Origin: Chloroflexota bacterium
GTDB lineage: Bacteria > Chloroflexota > Dehalococcoidia > Lucifugimonadales > GCA-2722455
Direction of reading: 5' to 3'
Length of the DNA stretch: 64,000 bases
Assembly: GCA_002722455.1 (NCBI GenBank)
Contig: PBMB01000021.1
Location: forward strand, 62,001 to 126,000
Made by a program: the position numbers and the translations under genes. Each line of letters begins with the position of its first letter. The first letter of the stretch is position 1. This document shows positions 25,866 to 34,952 of this stretch, piece after piece. Below the pieces are notes generated by a model. The model worked only from the letters and a program-made list of their open reading frames with translations, did not search any database and was not told the DNA's origin.

Positions 25866-26885
25866 ATGTTAACAGAGCAAAATAAATCAATGATTGATTT
25901 TCACCTTAGTTTAACAGCTTACCCAGAAGAAATAGCTGTAAAAAATCCAGAAAAAAGAAAAGAAATAGAAAAGTATGTAATAGAGCAGTTTAAGATAAAA
26001 TATTCAGAAATAGAAAAAGACGCTGAACTATTGCATGATATTATCACAAATAAAATAGAAAAAAACAAAAAACTGCTAGAAGATTGTAATACAATATCCA
26101 AAAGAATATTAAACGCTTTTAAATGTATTGTTGTGGGTTTTGAATATGGTTTAATATCATTTGATAAAACAGAAGAAGACTTAGGTTTCTCTGAAATTGT
26201 AAATGATATAACAGAAGAAGAGTTAAGATCAAACCTTTTATACAAATATAAAGCAATAGAATTTATGTGTACAAAATCTGATAATGAAAATGCAACAATA
26301 AAAAATAAAAGATTACAAGGTCAAACAATAATTGGTTTTGTAATAAATGTAAAAGGTTTAAAAATAGGATATAATTATTTAGAGTCAGGAGAAGTTGATA
26401 CATACATAAAATTAGAATCATTTTTTGGTTTTCAATCAGATATAGGCTTTCAAATAATTCCTGTAAGAAATGCTCATATGTTTAGAGTGTTTAAATTAAA
26501 AAATAGAAAAAATTATATTGATTCCGATCTTGTATTCGAAATAGAAATGAAAAATGATAATTGTTATGAAACCGAAATAAAAGAAAAAGGCATTGTAAAA
26601 ATAATAAAATTTTACAAGAATGGTAATTATTTTGCAGAAAGCATAGCAAGTAAAAGAAATCAAACAATAATTTCAATTATAAAAGAAAACTTTGAAAAAG
26701 ATGAATTAGAAGCAGTTGTTTCAGAGCATAATATGTATAAAATGAAAGACTTAGAAAATCTATCTAGTTTAATTAATGTAAAAGCAATTGAAGAAGGTTT
26801 GAAAGAAGATTGTTTAATTTATTCTTTTAACGATTTAGATAAAAATGAAATAATTGAAATATTTGAATTACAATACGGAACTTAA
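25866..26885 (+). CDS. set B protein 2, unrecognised
   Basis: A 339-residue soluble protein with a long helical first third (about 20-85) and a beta-rich centre (TIIGFVINVKGLKIGYNYLE). It ends IFELQYGT, like the set B and set C tails. AAGGA precedes the ATG. It is in the operon of 24921. Sequence identity to the other set B members is low, so paralogy is inferred from length, plan and tandem position. Confidence 0.72.
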   Translation: MLTEQNKSMIDFHLSLTAYPEEIAVKNPEKRKEIEKYVIEQFKIKYSEIEKDAELLHDIITNKIEKNKKLLEDCNTISKRILNAFKCIVVGFEYGLISFDKTEEDLGFSEIVNDITEEELRSNLLYKYKAIEFMCTKSDNENATIKNKRLQGQTIIGFVINVKGLKIGYNYLESGEVDTYIKLESFFGFQSDIGFQIIPVRNAHMFRVFKLKNRKNYIDSDLVFEIEMKNDNCYETEIKEKGIVKIIKFYKNGNYFAESIASKRNQTIISIIKENFEKDELEAVVSEHNMYKMKDLENLSSLINVKAIEEGLKEDCLIYSFNDLDKNEIIEIFELQYGT

Positions 26886-26888
26886 AAA

Positions 26889-27929
26889 ATGAAAGATATA
26901 GATAAATGGTTGGATGACAATTTTGATTTTGAATCTGATTTTTCTTTTAAAGAGCTGCACGACTCTACTCTAATGAAAGAAATAAAAGAAAAGTTTTTTG
27001 AGAAGCACTATTTAGATAAAAAGAAAAAAATAAAAGAATTGGATAAAAACAAACAAATTATTGTTGATATGTTAAAAGACGAATCTTTATTAAAATCTAA
27101 TTTATATATTTTAGAAGAAGTGTTTTCTTCAATTCAAAAGGTTTCAAAATTATATTTAAACGAAAGATTGTTTTCTTATGATAACTTAAATGAATTTGAA
27201 GACTTAAAATTAAAAAAATTTTTAACGGTTTTAAATGATAATGAACTAATACCTAATTTAAAGTATCAAATATTAAATCATAAACTTGTTTCTCATTTAT
27301 CGAATCATACGAATTTATACATTAAATCAGAAGGGAATATAAAATATTGCTATACAAAAGATTTTACAAGAGAAGGAAGAGACGATTTCTTTATTACATT
27401 TGTAAATGAAGAATATAGTCTTATTATATCAAAACATTTAATTACGTTATTTGAAGGAAAAAAGATTTACTCAGTAAATAAAATAAGAAGCAGTTTTTTC
27501 TTATCACAAAAAAAATTCAAAAAAGAAGAAGCTTCTTTTCATTTGATAGAATATAAGAATTATGATTCTCAAGATAGTTTAATAATAGGTCATAAAGAAG
27601 ATTGTTTGTTAGAAGCAAAAATAACAAGTGAAAGCAATAAATTTAGGGCAGATATTTATAAAAATGATATTTTGGTTGGAAAGTTTCTAAAGTTTCCTGA
27701 TTTAAAAGAAGAGGCTTTGTTATTAACAGAAGAACTTAATGAATCCTTTATCTATGAAATAGGAAAATATTCTTTTGTGACAAAAAATCATAAAGTTATT
27801 CCTCTAATAGAAAATATTGCCAATGTAAAAAAGATAAAAAAAATATCTTCTTTGTTTTATTTAATTTTGGAAGAGATTCCAAAAGAAGAAGATTTAAGAG
27901 ATTTAATTGAAATGAATATAAAAAGCTAG
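26889..27929 (+). CDS. set B protein 3, unrecognised
   Basis: A 346-residue protein starting three bases after the previous stop, so translation is probably coupled. It has an acidic start (DKWLDDNFDFESDF), a helical region to about 130, then beta strands with FVNEEYSLIISKHLITLFEG. The tail is LIEMNIKS, close to LIEMNESI of the next gene. The stop codon lies within the terminator stem. Function unknown. Confidence 0.72.
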   Translation: MKDIDKWLDDNFDFESDFSFKELHDSTLMKEIKEKFFEKHYLDKKKKIKELDKNKQIIVDMLKDESLLKSNLYILEEVFSSIQKVSKLYLNERLFSYDNLNEFEDLKLKKFLTVLNDNELIPNLKYQILNHKLVSHLSNHTNLYIKSEGNIKYCYTKDFTREGRDDFFITFVNEEYSLIISKHLITLFEGKKIYSVNKIRSSFFLSQKKFKKEEASFHLIEYKNYDSQDSLIIGHKEDCLLEAKITSESNKFRADIYKNDILVGKFLKFPDLKEEALLLTEELNESFIYEIGKYSFVTKNHKVIPLIENIANVKKIKKISSLFYLILEEIPKEEDLRDLIEMNIKS

Positions 27930-27947
27930 TTCGCACTAGCTTTTTTC
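27921..27947 (+). terminator. terminator inside the set B array
   Basis: AAAAGCTAGT (27921-27930), TCGC loop, ACTAGCTTTT (27935-27944), then T. It divides the array into 3 + 3 genes. Confidence 0.88.
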
Positions 27948-27955
27948 TTTATCTC

Positions 27956-27984
27956 TTGCTTATTTATTGTCTTTTTGATATAAT
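27956..27984 (+). promoter_or_regulatory. promoter of the second half of the set B array
   Basis: TTGCTT (27956-27961), 17 bases ending in TGA, TATAAT (27979-27984); a good -35 plus extended -10. Confidence 0.75.
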
Positions 27985-28017
27985 AGACGAATAATTTTTT
28001 AAGATAAGAGAAACCGA

Positions 28018-28971
28018 ATGATTGATATAAGTAATGAAAACAAATGGTTTGAATACAATAAAGAAATGTATGAAATGCTGCCATTTCAAATGCGTTATTC
28101 AAAGATAAAATATTACAATACAAACCTTAGAACAATCAGATCTTTTGTAAACAACTTAAAAGAAAACTTTTTATTCTTCAAAGAAACTGAATTTAACGAT
28201 CAAAAAGATATCACATTATCTTCTTTTGTAAGTAAAAAATTAAAAATAAAGGAAACAGAGACAAAGAATAAATTTAAAAGTTTATGGGAGTCTCGTTATA
28301 AAGTTTACACTAAAACTTTAACGGAAGTAAAAATCAATGAGAGCTTTTCTTTAATAAAAGGTAAGCGTAAAAATCACACAAAGAAAGATAATCTTTGCGC
28401 AATATTCTACTATAAATCAGGTGAAGCGATTTTATTTAATTTGTTTGGGAAAAATGAAGGAAATAAGATTTTCCAATCTTATTTCATAACGAAAGAAAAA
28501 GAAATAGTAGACATAAATATAGAAAATGAAGATTTTTTTGAAGTGCTAAATTACGAGACACTAAATGCTTCAAAAGAAAATGTTGTTTACTACAAAGGAC
28601 AATCAAATGAATACTCTGTTCTTTATACAAAGACAGCTAGACAAAACAATCTATTGAAGACCGTTTATTTGAATCTGGAAGATAAAGAAAAGGCGATTAT
28701 TTATGACGAATTAGATAGAAATGAACAGTTTTCATTTATCAAAGTGGACTCACGATCTGTTTCTCATTTTATATCTACAATCTTTACTTACCATGATACT
28801 AAATTGAAAACAAAACCAAATATATCAAGAGACAAATGGCAACAAGAAGTATTGAGTCAACTATTTCAACCAGAAAGTCTCTTCAAAACAAAATATGTTT
28901 ATAATGTAGAACCAAAAGATTATATGATTCAAGAAGCTTTTGATTTAATTGAAATGAATGAAAGTATATAG
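28018..28971 (+). CDS. set B protein 4, unrecognised
   Basis: A 317-residue protein with a helical basic N-terminus and a beta-rich middle (CAIFYYKSGEAILFNLFG). It ends IQEAFDLIEMNESI. It has its own strong promoter 34 bases ahead. The ribosome site is weak. Nine bases separate it from the next gene. No recognised domain. Confidence 0.72.
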   Translation: MIDISNENKWFEYNKEMYEMLPFQMRYSKIKYYNTNLRTIRSFVNNLKENFLFFKETEFNDQKDITLSSFVSKKLKIKETETKNKFKSLWESRYKVYTKTLTEVKINESFSLIKGKRKNHTKKDNLCAIFYYKSGEAILFNLFGKNEGNKIFQSYFITKEKEIVDINIENEDFFEVLNYETLNASKENVVYYKGQSNEYSVLYTKTARQNNLLKTVYLNLEDKEKAIIYDELDRNEQFSFIKVDSRSVSHFISTIFTYHDTKLKTKPNISRDKWQQEVLSQLFQPESLFKTKYVYNVEPKDYMIQEAFDLIEMNESI

Positions 28972-28979
28972 GGTTACAA

Positions 28980-29945
28980 ATGAATAAAGAATTATTAAAA
29001 GAAGATATATCAACAAATGTAGATTTTTCACAAAGCTACTCTCCTGACAATTTAAAAGATACAGAGTTTTATCAATTGGCAGAAAAAATATATAAAGAAG
29101 AATACAAGAAAAATATAAAAGATTCTGTAGTAAAAATATTTTCAGAACATTCAGTTCCAATCTTTGAAAATTTAGAAAAAAGTTCAACATATGAAACAAT
29201 GAAAGAATTAAAAAAGATAGACTCTTTAAATCTTGGTTTTCGAATATTAGTGTTTAAAAAGACACAACAAAAGAAAATATATTCTGAATTATTTGATTCA
29301 GAACATATGTCGGATGTTAATGGTCTTATTGTATTAAGAGTAAATGATTACGAGTTAGTTTATAAAAAGAAATCTTTAATTACAGATTCTTACGCCTTAA
29401 AAGAGATTTATTCAAAAGCTGACGGTTTAACGCTATTTCTCAGTGAAGATAACGCTATAAACAACATATCTTTAAAAAAAGATAATATAGGAGAGTTGAT
29501 TCTTGAGGAAAATACATTTGGCACTAGTTTATCTTTAAAAAACAAAAATAAAATGGGCTATATAAAATATGCCAAAGAATTATTGTCTGAAATAAATGAA
29601 AATACTGAATTTAAAGAGATTGCAATAGAACCTATTGGAAATGATATAATAAAGATAAATATAAATGATGAAAACAAACTTTATCAAAAAGAAAATGATA
29701 TGCTCTTATTTTCAAGTAAGTTATTGGGTAGAGAAACAAAATACTTATCTTTCCATTTAAATTATGATTATGATAAATTAGATAAAATGTCAAAAGTGGA
29801 AAAAGAATGTCTTGAATCTGTTTTTGGTTCTTCTAATGGTCTAAATATGTCTGGAAGACTAATTTACAATAGAGATGGCGTTGAAGATTTAGACGAAAAA
29901 ATTATTTTTTATTATGAAACATTGGAGTTAATGCAAAAAACATAA
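28980..29945 (+). CDS. set B protein 5, unrecognised
   Basis: A 321-residue protein. The N-terminal helix EFYQLAEKIYKEEYKKNIK resembles the equivalent helix of protein 3 (LMKEIKEKFFEKHYLDKKKK). The C-terminal part is beta-rich and ends ETLELMQKT. It is in an operon with the genes on both sides. Function unknown. Confidence 0.72.
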   Translation: MNKELLKEDISTNVDFSQSYSPDNLKDTEFYQLAEKIYKEEYKKNIKDSVVKIFSEHSVPIFENLEKSSTYETMKELKKIDSLNLGFRILVFKKTQQKKIYSELFDSEHMSDVNGLIVLRVNDYELVYKKKSLITDSYALKEIYSKADGLTLFLSEDNAINNISLKKDNIGELILEENTFGTSLSLKNKNKMGYIKYAKELLSEINENTEFKEIAIEPIGNDIIKININDENKLYQKENDMLLFSSKLLGRETKYLSFHLNYDYDKLDKMSKVEKECLESVFGSSNGLNMSGRLIYNRDGVEDLDEKIIFYYETLELMQKT

Positions 29946-29958
29946 GGAAATTTATTTA

Positions 29959-30627
29959 ATGAAAAAAAATAAAGGTTTTTTAAGTATAAAACAAATATTA
30001 AAAGTATTTGAAAGAGAAGCTTATAATTCTTTTCATACATACTCTAGGGTGCTGTCATATTCTAATCCAGAAGAATACAAATCTAATGTTGAATATTTAG
30101 AATATTATCTTAAGAGCAAAGACAATGTTCTGCTTAATGTATATGACTTCAATACAATAGAAAAAGAAAATTTTATTGGATTAATTGATAAAATGCACTA
30201 TTTAAAAAATTTAAAAAAAGAATACTATGATTATCCCCTAATAGAAGATTTCCTATCTTCAAAAAAATATCAAGACTTTAAAGAAATGAAAAACGACACT
30301 TTATTTCAAGTTTTTGTTGATATAGTGTTTAAAACAGAAAAAACAAACAAAGAAGAAGGAGAAAAATATAAAAATAAACATAAAGAATTAACAGAAAGAA
30401 ATTTTCTTTACCAAACATTCATAATAAAAAATAGAAATTTCGATGAGGAGGAAAAATTAGAGATAATGTTTATGGAAAAATTTATAAGAGAGTCAAGAAA
30501 GAAAGGCGTCTCTCTTATATTAATGAATTATGATAAAGAAGATAAGTTCCTTAAATCAGAAGAATATATGTTTATGAATGATATAAGAATAAGGTCTGGA
30601 AGAAAAACAAGATTATGTAAATTTTAA
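29959..30627 (+). CDS. 222-residue unrecognised protein at the end of the set B array
   Basis: It follows set B protein 5 by 13 bases, with AAGGA upstream. It is highly charged and helical, and shorter than the set B proteins. A segment YPLIEDFLSSKKYQDF is faintly like the YKKIVKSKEFMDYI block of set D. Its last four bases overlap the stop region of the convergent gene, with no terminator between them. Confidence 0.68.
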   Translation: MKKNKGFLSIKQILKVFEREAYNSFHTYSRVLSYSNPEEYKSNVEYLEYYLKSKDNVLLNVYDFNTIEKENFIGLIDKMHYLKNLKKEYYDYPLIEDFLSSKKYQDFKEMKNDTLFQVFVDIVFKTEKTNKEEGEKYKNKHKELTERNFLYQTFIIKNRNFDEEEKLEIMFMEKFIRESRKKGVSLILMNYDKEDKFLKSEEYMFMNDIRIRSGRKTRLCKF

Positions 30628-31754
30628 ATCTTTTTAAAATCAAGAATATTATTATAAGAATCTTCTTTCTTTGTGACTTCATAGACACCATTATCAAGTT
30701 CTATTTCTTCACAAAGAAAATCTTTTGGATTCATAAAAAACTTTTCAAAAAAAGAATAAAAATCTTCTGAATCCATATAAATATATTCATGTTTATCTTT
30801 AAAGTAAGAAATCTTTTTATTCTCAACTTCATTTACATTTCTTGGATTATTAAAATCGAAATAATCATTGTTAGGTTCAAAACAAGCAATCATATTTATT
30901 TTTTGAAACTTTTCTCCAATATAAATACGTTGACTTTGATTTCTAAATTTATACTTGTCAGAAACACTCAAGAATGCTTTGAGTTCTAATTTTTCGCTGT
31001 TGTCATAAAATATATCTTCACTGTCATTTTCACGGGCAGCGTTTACATATTTAATATTAAAATCTGAAGAAAAGTTTCCAGAAATAACCATTTTACCTGA
31101 TTTGATTTCTATGAATTCTTTGTATTCTTTATGTCCATCTGGATACTTACATTTTTCTTCTTCATTCATTAAAAATTCTTCTGATAAGAGATCAAATACA
31201 ATTTCTTCAAAAGAACCACAAACATCACAACTATGTTTGAACCCTAAGTCTAAATATCGGTCTTTAATAATTTTATTAGGAAAATAATAAGAAATAAGAT
31301 AAAGTAATTCTCTTTTATTTAAAGTTGAAATGTCTTTCTTAACAGAAACAAGAACTAAAAAAAATCGTCCAATAGCAGTGTCGAGACTGGTTCCACCAAA
31401 ATGAATAAACCATTTTTTATGTAATTCTTTTAAAGTTGCTTTATTCTTTTTATTGTGACCTTCTAATTTAACATTAAAGTCTTCAAATAAAAATAATGCG
31501 TAAGCTCCTTTTTCTTTTATAATGTCCTGTATATATTCAAAGAAGTCGTAGCTTCGGTAGTGCTCATAATTCTTTCCTGAAAGTCGAATTAAAGATTTTT
31601 CGGCACTGGTGAAAACTTTAGATAAGTCAATATCAAAGAAGATAAAATCTTCATTTTCTCCACTTATTTCATCTTTAAATTCATTTTGAAAATTTTCAAT
31701 GTGTTCTTGATTCATTATTGAAAATTCAATAAGCTTTTCTAAAAATAGACTCAT
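30624..31754 (-). CDS. 376-residue unrecognised protein
   Basis: AAGGA precedes the ATG. It is an acidic soluble protein with a CDVCG motif (near residues 180-184) and another Cys about 25 residues later, possibly a metal site. The N-terminal third is helical with FFDIDLSKVF and ALFLFEDFNVKLEG strands. It overlaps the preceding convergent gene tail to tail by four bases. No family recognised. Confidence 0.72.
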   Translation of the reverse strand: MSLFLEKLIEFSIMNQEHIENFQNEFKDEISGENEDFIFFDIDLSKVFTSAEKSLIRLSGKNYEHYRSYDFFEYIQDIIKEKGAYALFLFEDFNVKLEGHNKKNKATLKELHKKWFIHFGGTSLDTAIGRFFLVLVSVKKDISTLNKRELLYLISYYFPNKIIKDRYLDLGFKHSCDVCGSFEEIVFDLLSEEFLMNEEEKCKYPDGHKEYKEFIEIKSGKMVISGNFSSDFNIKYVNAARENDSEDIFYDNSEKLELKAFLSVSDKYKFRNQSQRIYIGEKFQKINMIACFEPNNDYFDFNNPRNVNEVENKKISYFKDKHEYIYMDSEDFYSFFEKFFMNPKDFLCEEIELDNGVYEVTKKEDSYNNILDFKKI

Positions 31755-31871
31755 AAAGTTCCTTAAATATTTGAAAAAAATATTATAACAAAAACTATGA
31801 CCATTTTAAAGCTTTAAAATATAAAAAAAACATGTTAAAATTAAAGAAATTATTGAAATAGAGAAAAGAAA

Positions 31872-32942
31872 TTGAATACTAAAAAAATAGAAGAAACATT
31901 AAGAAAAGATTTCGAATTAATGAAATTATTGACAGAAAAAGATTATTTCGAAAATGGTTTATATTCACTTTATGAAAAAGAGCGTTTTTTTTCAAAATAT
32001 ACACTATCTTCTTTTTTTCTAAATGAATTAGTATTTAAAAACACAAATATAAAAGAAATAACGATTCTTCTGGACTTATTATACAAAATATTAAAACCTT
32101 TGGAAGAAGGAATATCAATAAAATCAGGAAAAGGAGAGTTACCTGCTGCAGTTTATATTCTTAATGAAATATTGCCTTTTATTAAAAGAAAAACACTGAA
32201 ATATTATTTTTCCAGAAGAATTAAAAATTTTAAAATAACATTAGAAATATTAGGAAACAAGGAAAATATAAGAGATACAAAAGATATAACAAACTATTTA
32301 TCTTTAAACCTAAATAAAAAAGACATTATGAGGTTCCTTAAAAAAATTGATTCAGATTCATTAAATCTCTCTTTTATTAAAAATGTCTTGTTCTTTTATC
32401 ATTTATCTAGAGATGATTTTTTCTTTGAGACTTCAATGGATAAGGTAAAAAAAGAAATATTAAAGGGATCATTAATAGTAAAAAAAGAAAAAAATGAATA
32501 TAACAATGATTATTGTCAATTATTATATTTTTTAGATTTAAACGCAATAGACGAAATTCAGGATAATAAAGAAATTTCATTATTAACAAGAAAGCCCTCT
32601 GAAAATGATTTCTTTTATAACTTTGCATTCAAATTTTTTAAAGAACTAGGCTATCATTTTAATAAGAAAAATAAAAAGGAAGTAACTAAAAATAAAATAA
32701 TAAAAACAATTGTAAATAACACAATAAACTCATTGACAAGAAAAGATAATTTGAAAAAATTAAAAGAACAAAATAGATTTGACGATTATTTAAAAATTAA
32801 TGTATTTATGAATTCAAATATTCCAATAAGTAAATTAGAAGACGCAATGAAAGAAATTAAGAACAACAAACACTTTTTAAACAAAAAAAATGAAATAACT
32901 GAAGAATGTGTTGAATATTTGGAGTTGTATTATGGATCTTAA
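31872..32942 (+). CDS. set C protein 1, unrecognised
   Basis: A 356-residue, basic, helical protein with a TTG start and only a weak GAGAAAAG site upstream. The block KKIDSDSLNLSFIKNVLFFYHL (about 156-177) parallels SKIKDGSL...FNCMFFKYL of the next gene and PKIKDNSI...IFFNEFF of the 37796 gene, defining set C. The tail YLELYYGS resembles IFELQYGT of set B. The next gene overlaps it by 11 bases, so the two are translated together. Confidence 0.7.
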   Translation: MNTKKIEETLRKDFELMKLLTEKDYFENGLYSLYEKERFFSKYTLSSFFLNELVFKNTNIKEITILLDLLYKILKPLEEGISIKSGKGELPAAVYILNEILPFIKRKTLKYYFSRRIKNFKITLEILGNKENIRDTKDITNYLSLNLNKKDIMRFLKKIDSDSLNLSFIKNVLFFYHLSRDDFFFETSMDKVKKEILKGSLIVKKEKNEYNNDYCQLLYFLDLNAIDEIQDNKEISLLTRKPSENDFFYNFAFKFFKELGYHFNKKNKKEVTKNKIIKTIVNNTINSLTRKDNLKKLKEQNRFDDYLKINVFMNSNIPISKLEDAMKEIKNNKHFLNKKNEITEECVEYLELYYGS

Positions 32943-34209
32943 AACAAAAGAAGAGTGTCTAATAATTTTAAAAAATCTAATTAATAATTATAATTACCAA
33001 GAATACAATGCAACAATGAGTGTTCAATATATTTTTAGAGAAATGAATGAAAGGATACACAGAACATTAAAGAACGATGAAGCAGATTTAAAAACATTAT
33101 TTGAATTATTGTACCTAATTAAAGAAAAACAAGGCTTTATTAAAAATGACAACTTCAAAGAAGAGAATATCGTTTTCATTAAAAAAGAAGAAAAAGTTAA
33201 TAGTGTATTAAACAATACGTTCAATCCTTTTATTGTTAATGTAAATCCTGCTTCTTTATTTGAATCAAGTAAAAGAGATTATTTGAATAGCTTAGATAAC
33301 ATAGAATATTTAATATTGGATTTAATATCAATGAAAGAAGAAGTTTTTTTGTATGATTTTTTAAATAAAAACCATGAATATTATTGTTTTTTAATGTTTA
33401 ATACGAATTGCTATAAAAAATTAAAAATATCAAAAGAACAATTTTTGACACTTATATCAAAAATAAAAGACGGATCTTTAAAGCTAGAACTCTTTTTTTC
33501 TTTTAATTGCATGTTTTTTAAATATCTAGATTTTAACAATAATTCATTTAAAATATTGTTTAAAAAAATAAATCAAACAGAATTAAGTAAAGAATATGAT
33601 AAATTCAAAAATTCTAAAAAGATATTAGACGTTTACAATTCTTTTTTTTCACAATACTTTGAAAACCTATTGATGATCAAAAATAATGTATTTTTAAAAT
33701 TAAAAGAAGATAAAGAGAAAATCATTAAAAATGATAGTGTTCAATCAAAAAACATTCACTTTTTCCTAAGTAAAGTAGTTTCTTTTGAAAAAATATACGA
33801 ATACGATAGTCATGGTATAAATATTTCATTGTTTTTTGATAATTTTAATGATAGTTTTGAAAGAATGGCAATAGGTTTTTTAGAAAATAAAAACAATATG
33901 TTTAAAAAAATTAAAACTGAAAAAAGTCTAAAAGAACATTTTTTTGATTTAATAAATAAAAAAGAAAAAATTAAAGAACCAGAAAATTCATCCTATGTAA
34001 AAACTTTAATAAAACATTTAGAATTAGGAAGAAAGACAAAGCAATTGGAAAAATTTGACTTTGAAAAATGGATTATTAATGGTAATATACTACAAGAAGA
34101 AGATAAAATAAGGTCATTTTTAAAGAAAAACGAACATTACTATGATAAAGAAAATAACTATATAACAGAAGAAGGTTATGAACTTTATTTGTTAAATCAA
34201 AAACTGTAA
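32932..34209 (+). CDS. set C protein 2, unrecognised
   Basis: ATG 32932 is chosen because GGAG lies eight bases ahead. The start overlaps the stop of set C protein 1 (ATGGATCTTAA), a typical coupled arrangement. It has 425 residues, is helical and Lys/Asn/Phe-rich, with the KIKDGSL block. The tail reads ITEEGYELYLLNQKL, parallel to ITEECVEYLELYYGS of protein 1. Function unknown. Confidence 0.72.
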   Translation: MDLKTKEECLIILKNLINNYNYQEYNATMSVQYIFREMNERIHRTLKNDEADLKTLFELLYLIKEKQGFIKNDNFKEENIVFIKKEEKVNSVLNNTFNPFIVNVNPASLFESSKRDYLNSLDNIEYLILDLISMKEEVFLYDFLNKNHEYYCFLMFNTNCYKKLKISKEQFLTLISKIKDGSLKLELFFSFNCMFFKYLDFNNNSFKILFKKINQTELSKEYDKFKNSKKILDVYNSFFSQYFENLLMIKNNVFLKLKEDKEKIIKNDSVQSKNIHFFLSKVVSFEKIYEYDSHGINISLFFDNFNDSFERMAIGFLENKNNMFKKIKTEKSLKEHFFDLINKKEKIKEPENSSYVKTLIKHLELGRKTKQLEKFDFEKWIINGNILQEEDKIRSFLKKNEHYYDKENNYITEEGYELYLLNQKL

Positions 34210-34220
34210 GAGGATTTAAA

Positions 34221-34388
34221 ATGGATAAACCTGAAAAACAACAAAAGTTGGTGAAACAAAGAAAGCCAAGAAAAGAATATACAGCAGAAGAGGCATTGAA
34301 GTTTGCAAAAGCAGTTAGGTCTTTAGCAAGAACAGCAGAAGAAATAAAAGCAGAACACAAAAAGACACAAGAAAAAAAAGAGACTTAG
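34221..34388 (+). CDS. 55-residue basic small protein
   Basis: AGAGGA lies seven bases before ATG 34221, eleven bases after the previous stop, so it is the third gene of that operon. The protein is very basic and helical (PRKEYTAEEALKFAKAVRSL), suited to binding nucleic acid or a protein partner. The stop codon sits in the terminator loop. Confidence 0.7.
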   Translation: MDKPEKQQKLVKQRKPRKEYTAEEALKFAKAVRSLARTAEEIKAEHKKTQEKKET

Positions 34389-34402
34389 ATAGTCTCTTTT
34401 TT
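34376..34402 (+). terminator. terminator of the 31872-34388 operon
   Basis: AAAAGAGACT (34376-34385) pairs with AGTCTCTTTT (34391-34400), then T. Confidence 0.85.
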
Positions 34403-34408
34403 ATCCTC

Positions 34409-34951
34409 TTAATATTCTTCAACAAAAATATCTTTAATTAAATTAGCTTCTTCTAAGGTAATATATTCTTTGTCTCTATACTCAAGAGAAGATTCCAAAT
34501 ATAAAAAAACAATATCTGAACGTCCATATTTACAAAGATCAATTGGTCTGACAGAATGGAACTCCCGCAATGGTTTTATTAAAAAACGAATCGTTTTATA
34601 GCTATCATTGTAGATTAACTTTCTTACTTTTTCTAAACCATATATCTGCTTATCAATGTGAAAAAACTCTTTTGGATAATAATATTCACCTTTTACAGAA
34701 AAAGCTAAAATTCGACCTTGAATACTATCTTCTATTAAACTTTTATAATCATTTTCTGTAAGAGCCATTAATTCTGACATTGTATAACACTTAGAGCGAT
34801 ACTCTTGAAGAAAGTCCTCTTTTTCTTTTTCTAGAACTGCTTTTGTATAAGTGACTCTAAATTTTTTTCTAAATGATTCAAATTTTTGTTTTAATTCTGG
34901 ATCATCAGTTTCTTTTATGTACTCTCTTAACTCTACAAATTCATCAATCAT
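34409..34951 (-). CDS. protein with MbcA/ParS (DUF2384)-like antitoxin domain
   Basis: The C-terminal 80 residues follow the toxin-binding domain of Xre/MbcA/ParS antitoxins: GRILAFSVKGEYYYPKEF (grllA...yPafQF), a spaced helical stretch, FLIKPLREFH, and the RPIDLCKYGRSDIV end (g-x-x-PiD-L-x-x-G). The region before it (YRSKCYTMSELMALTENDYK) fits the small helical domain of those proteins. An N-terminal charged helix is extra. Such antitoxins usually neutralise RES-domain NAD+-consuming toxins. The upstream partner one base away (34953) is not recognisably RES. The domain call is from pattern memory. Confidence 0.6.
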   Translation of the reverse strand: MIDEFVELREYIKETDDPELKQKFESFRKKFRVTYTKAVLEKEKEDFLQEYRSKCYTMSELMALTENDYKSLIEDSIQGRILAFSVKGEYYYPKEFFHIDKQIYGLEKVRKLIYNDSYKTIRFLIKPLREFHSVRPIDLCKYGRSDIVFLYLESSLEYRDKEYITLEEANLIKDIFVEEY

Positions 34952-34952
34952 A

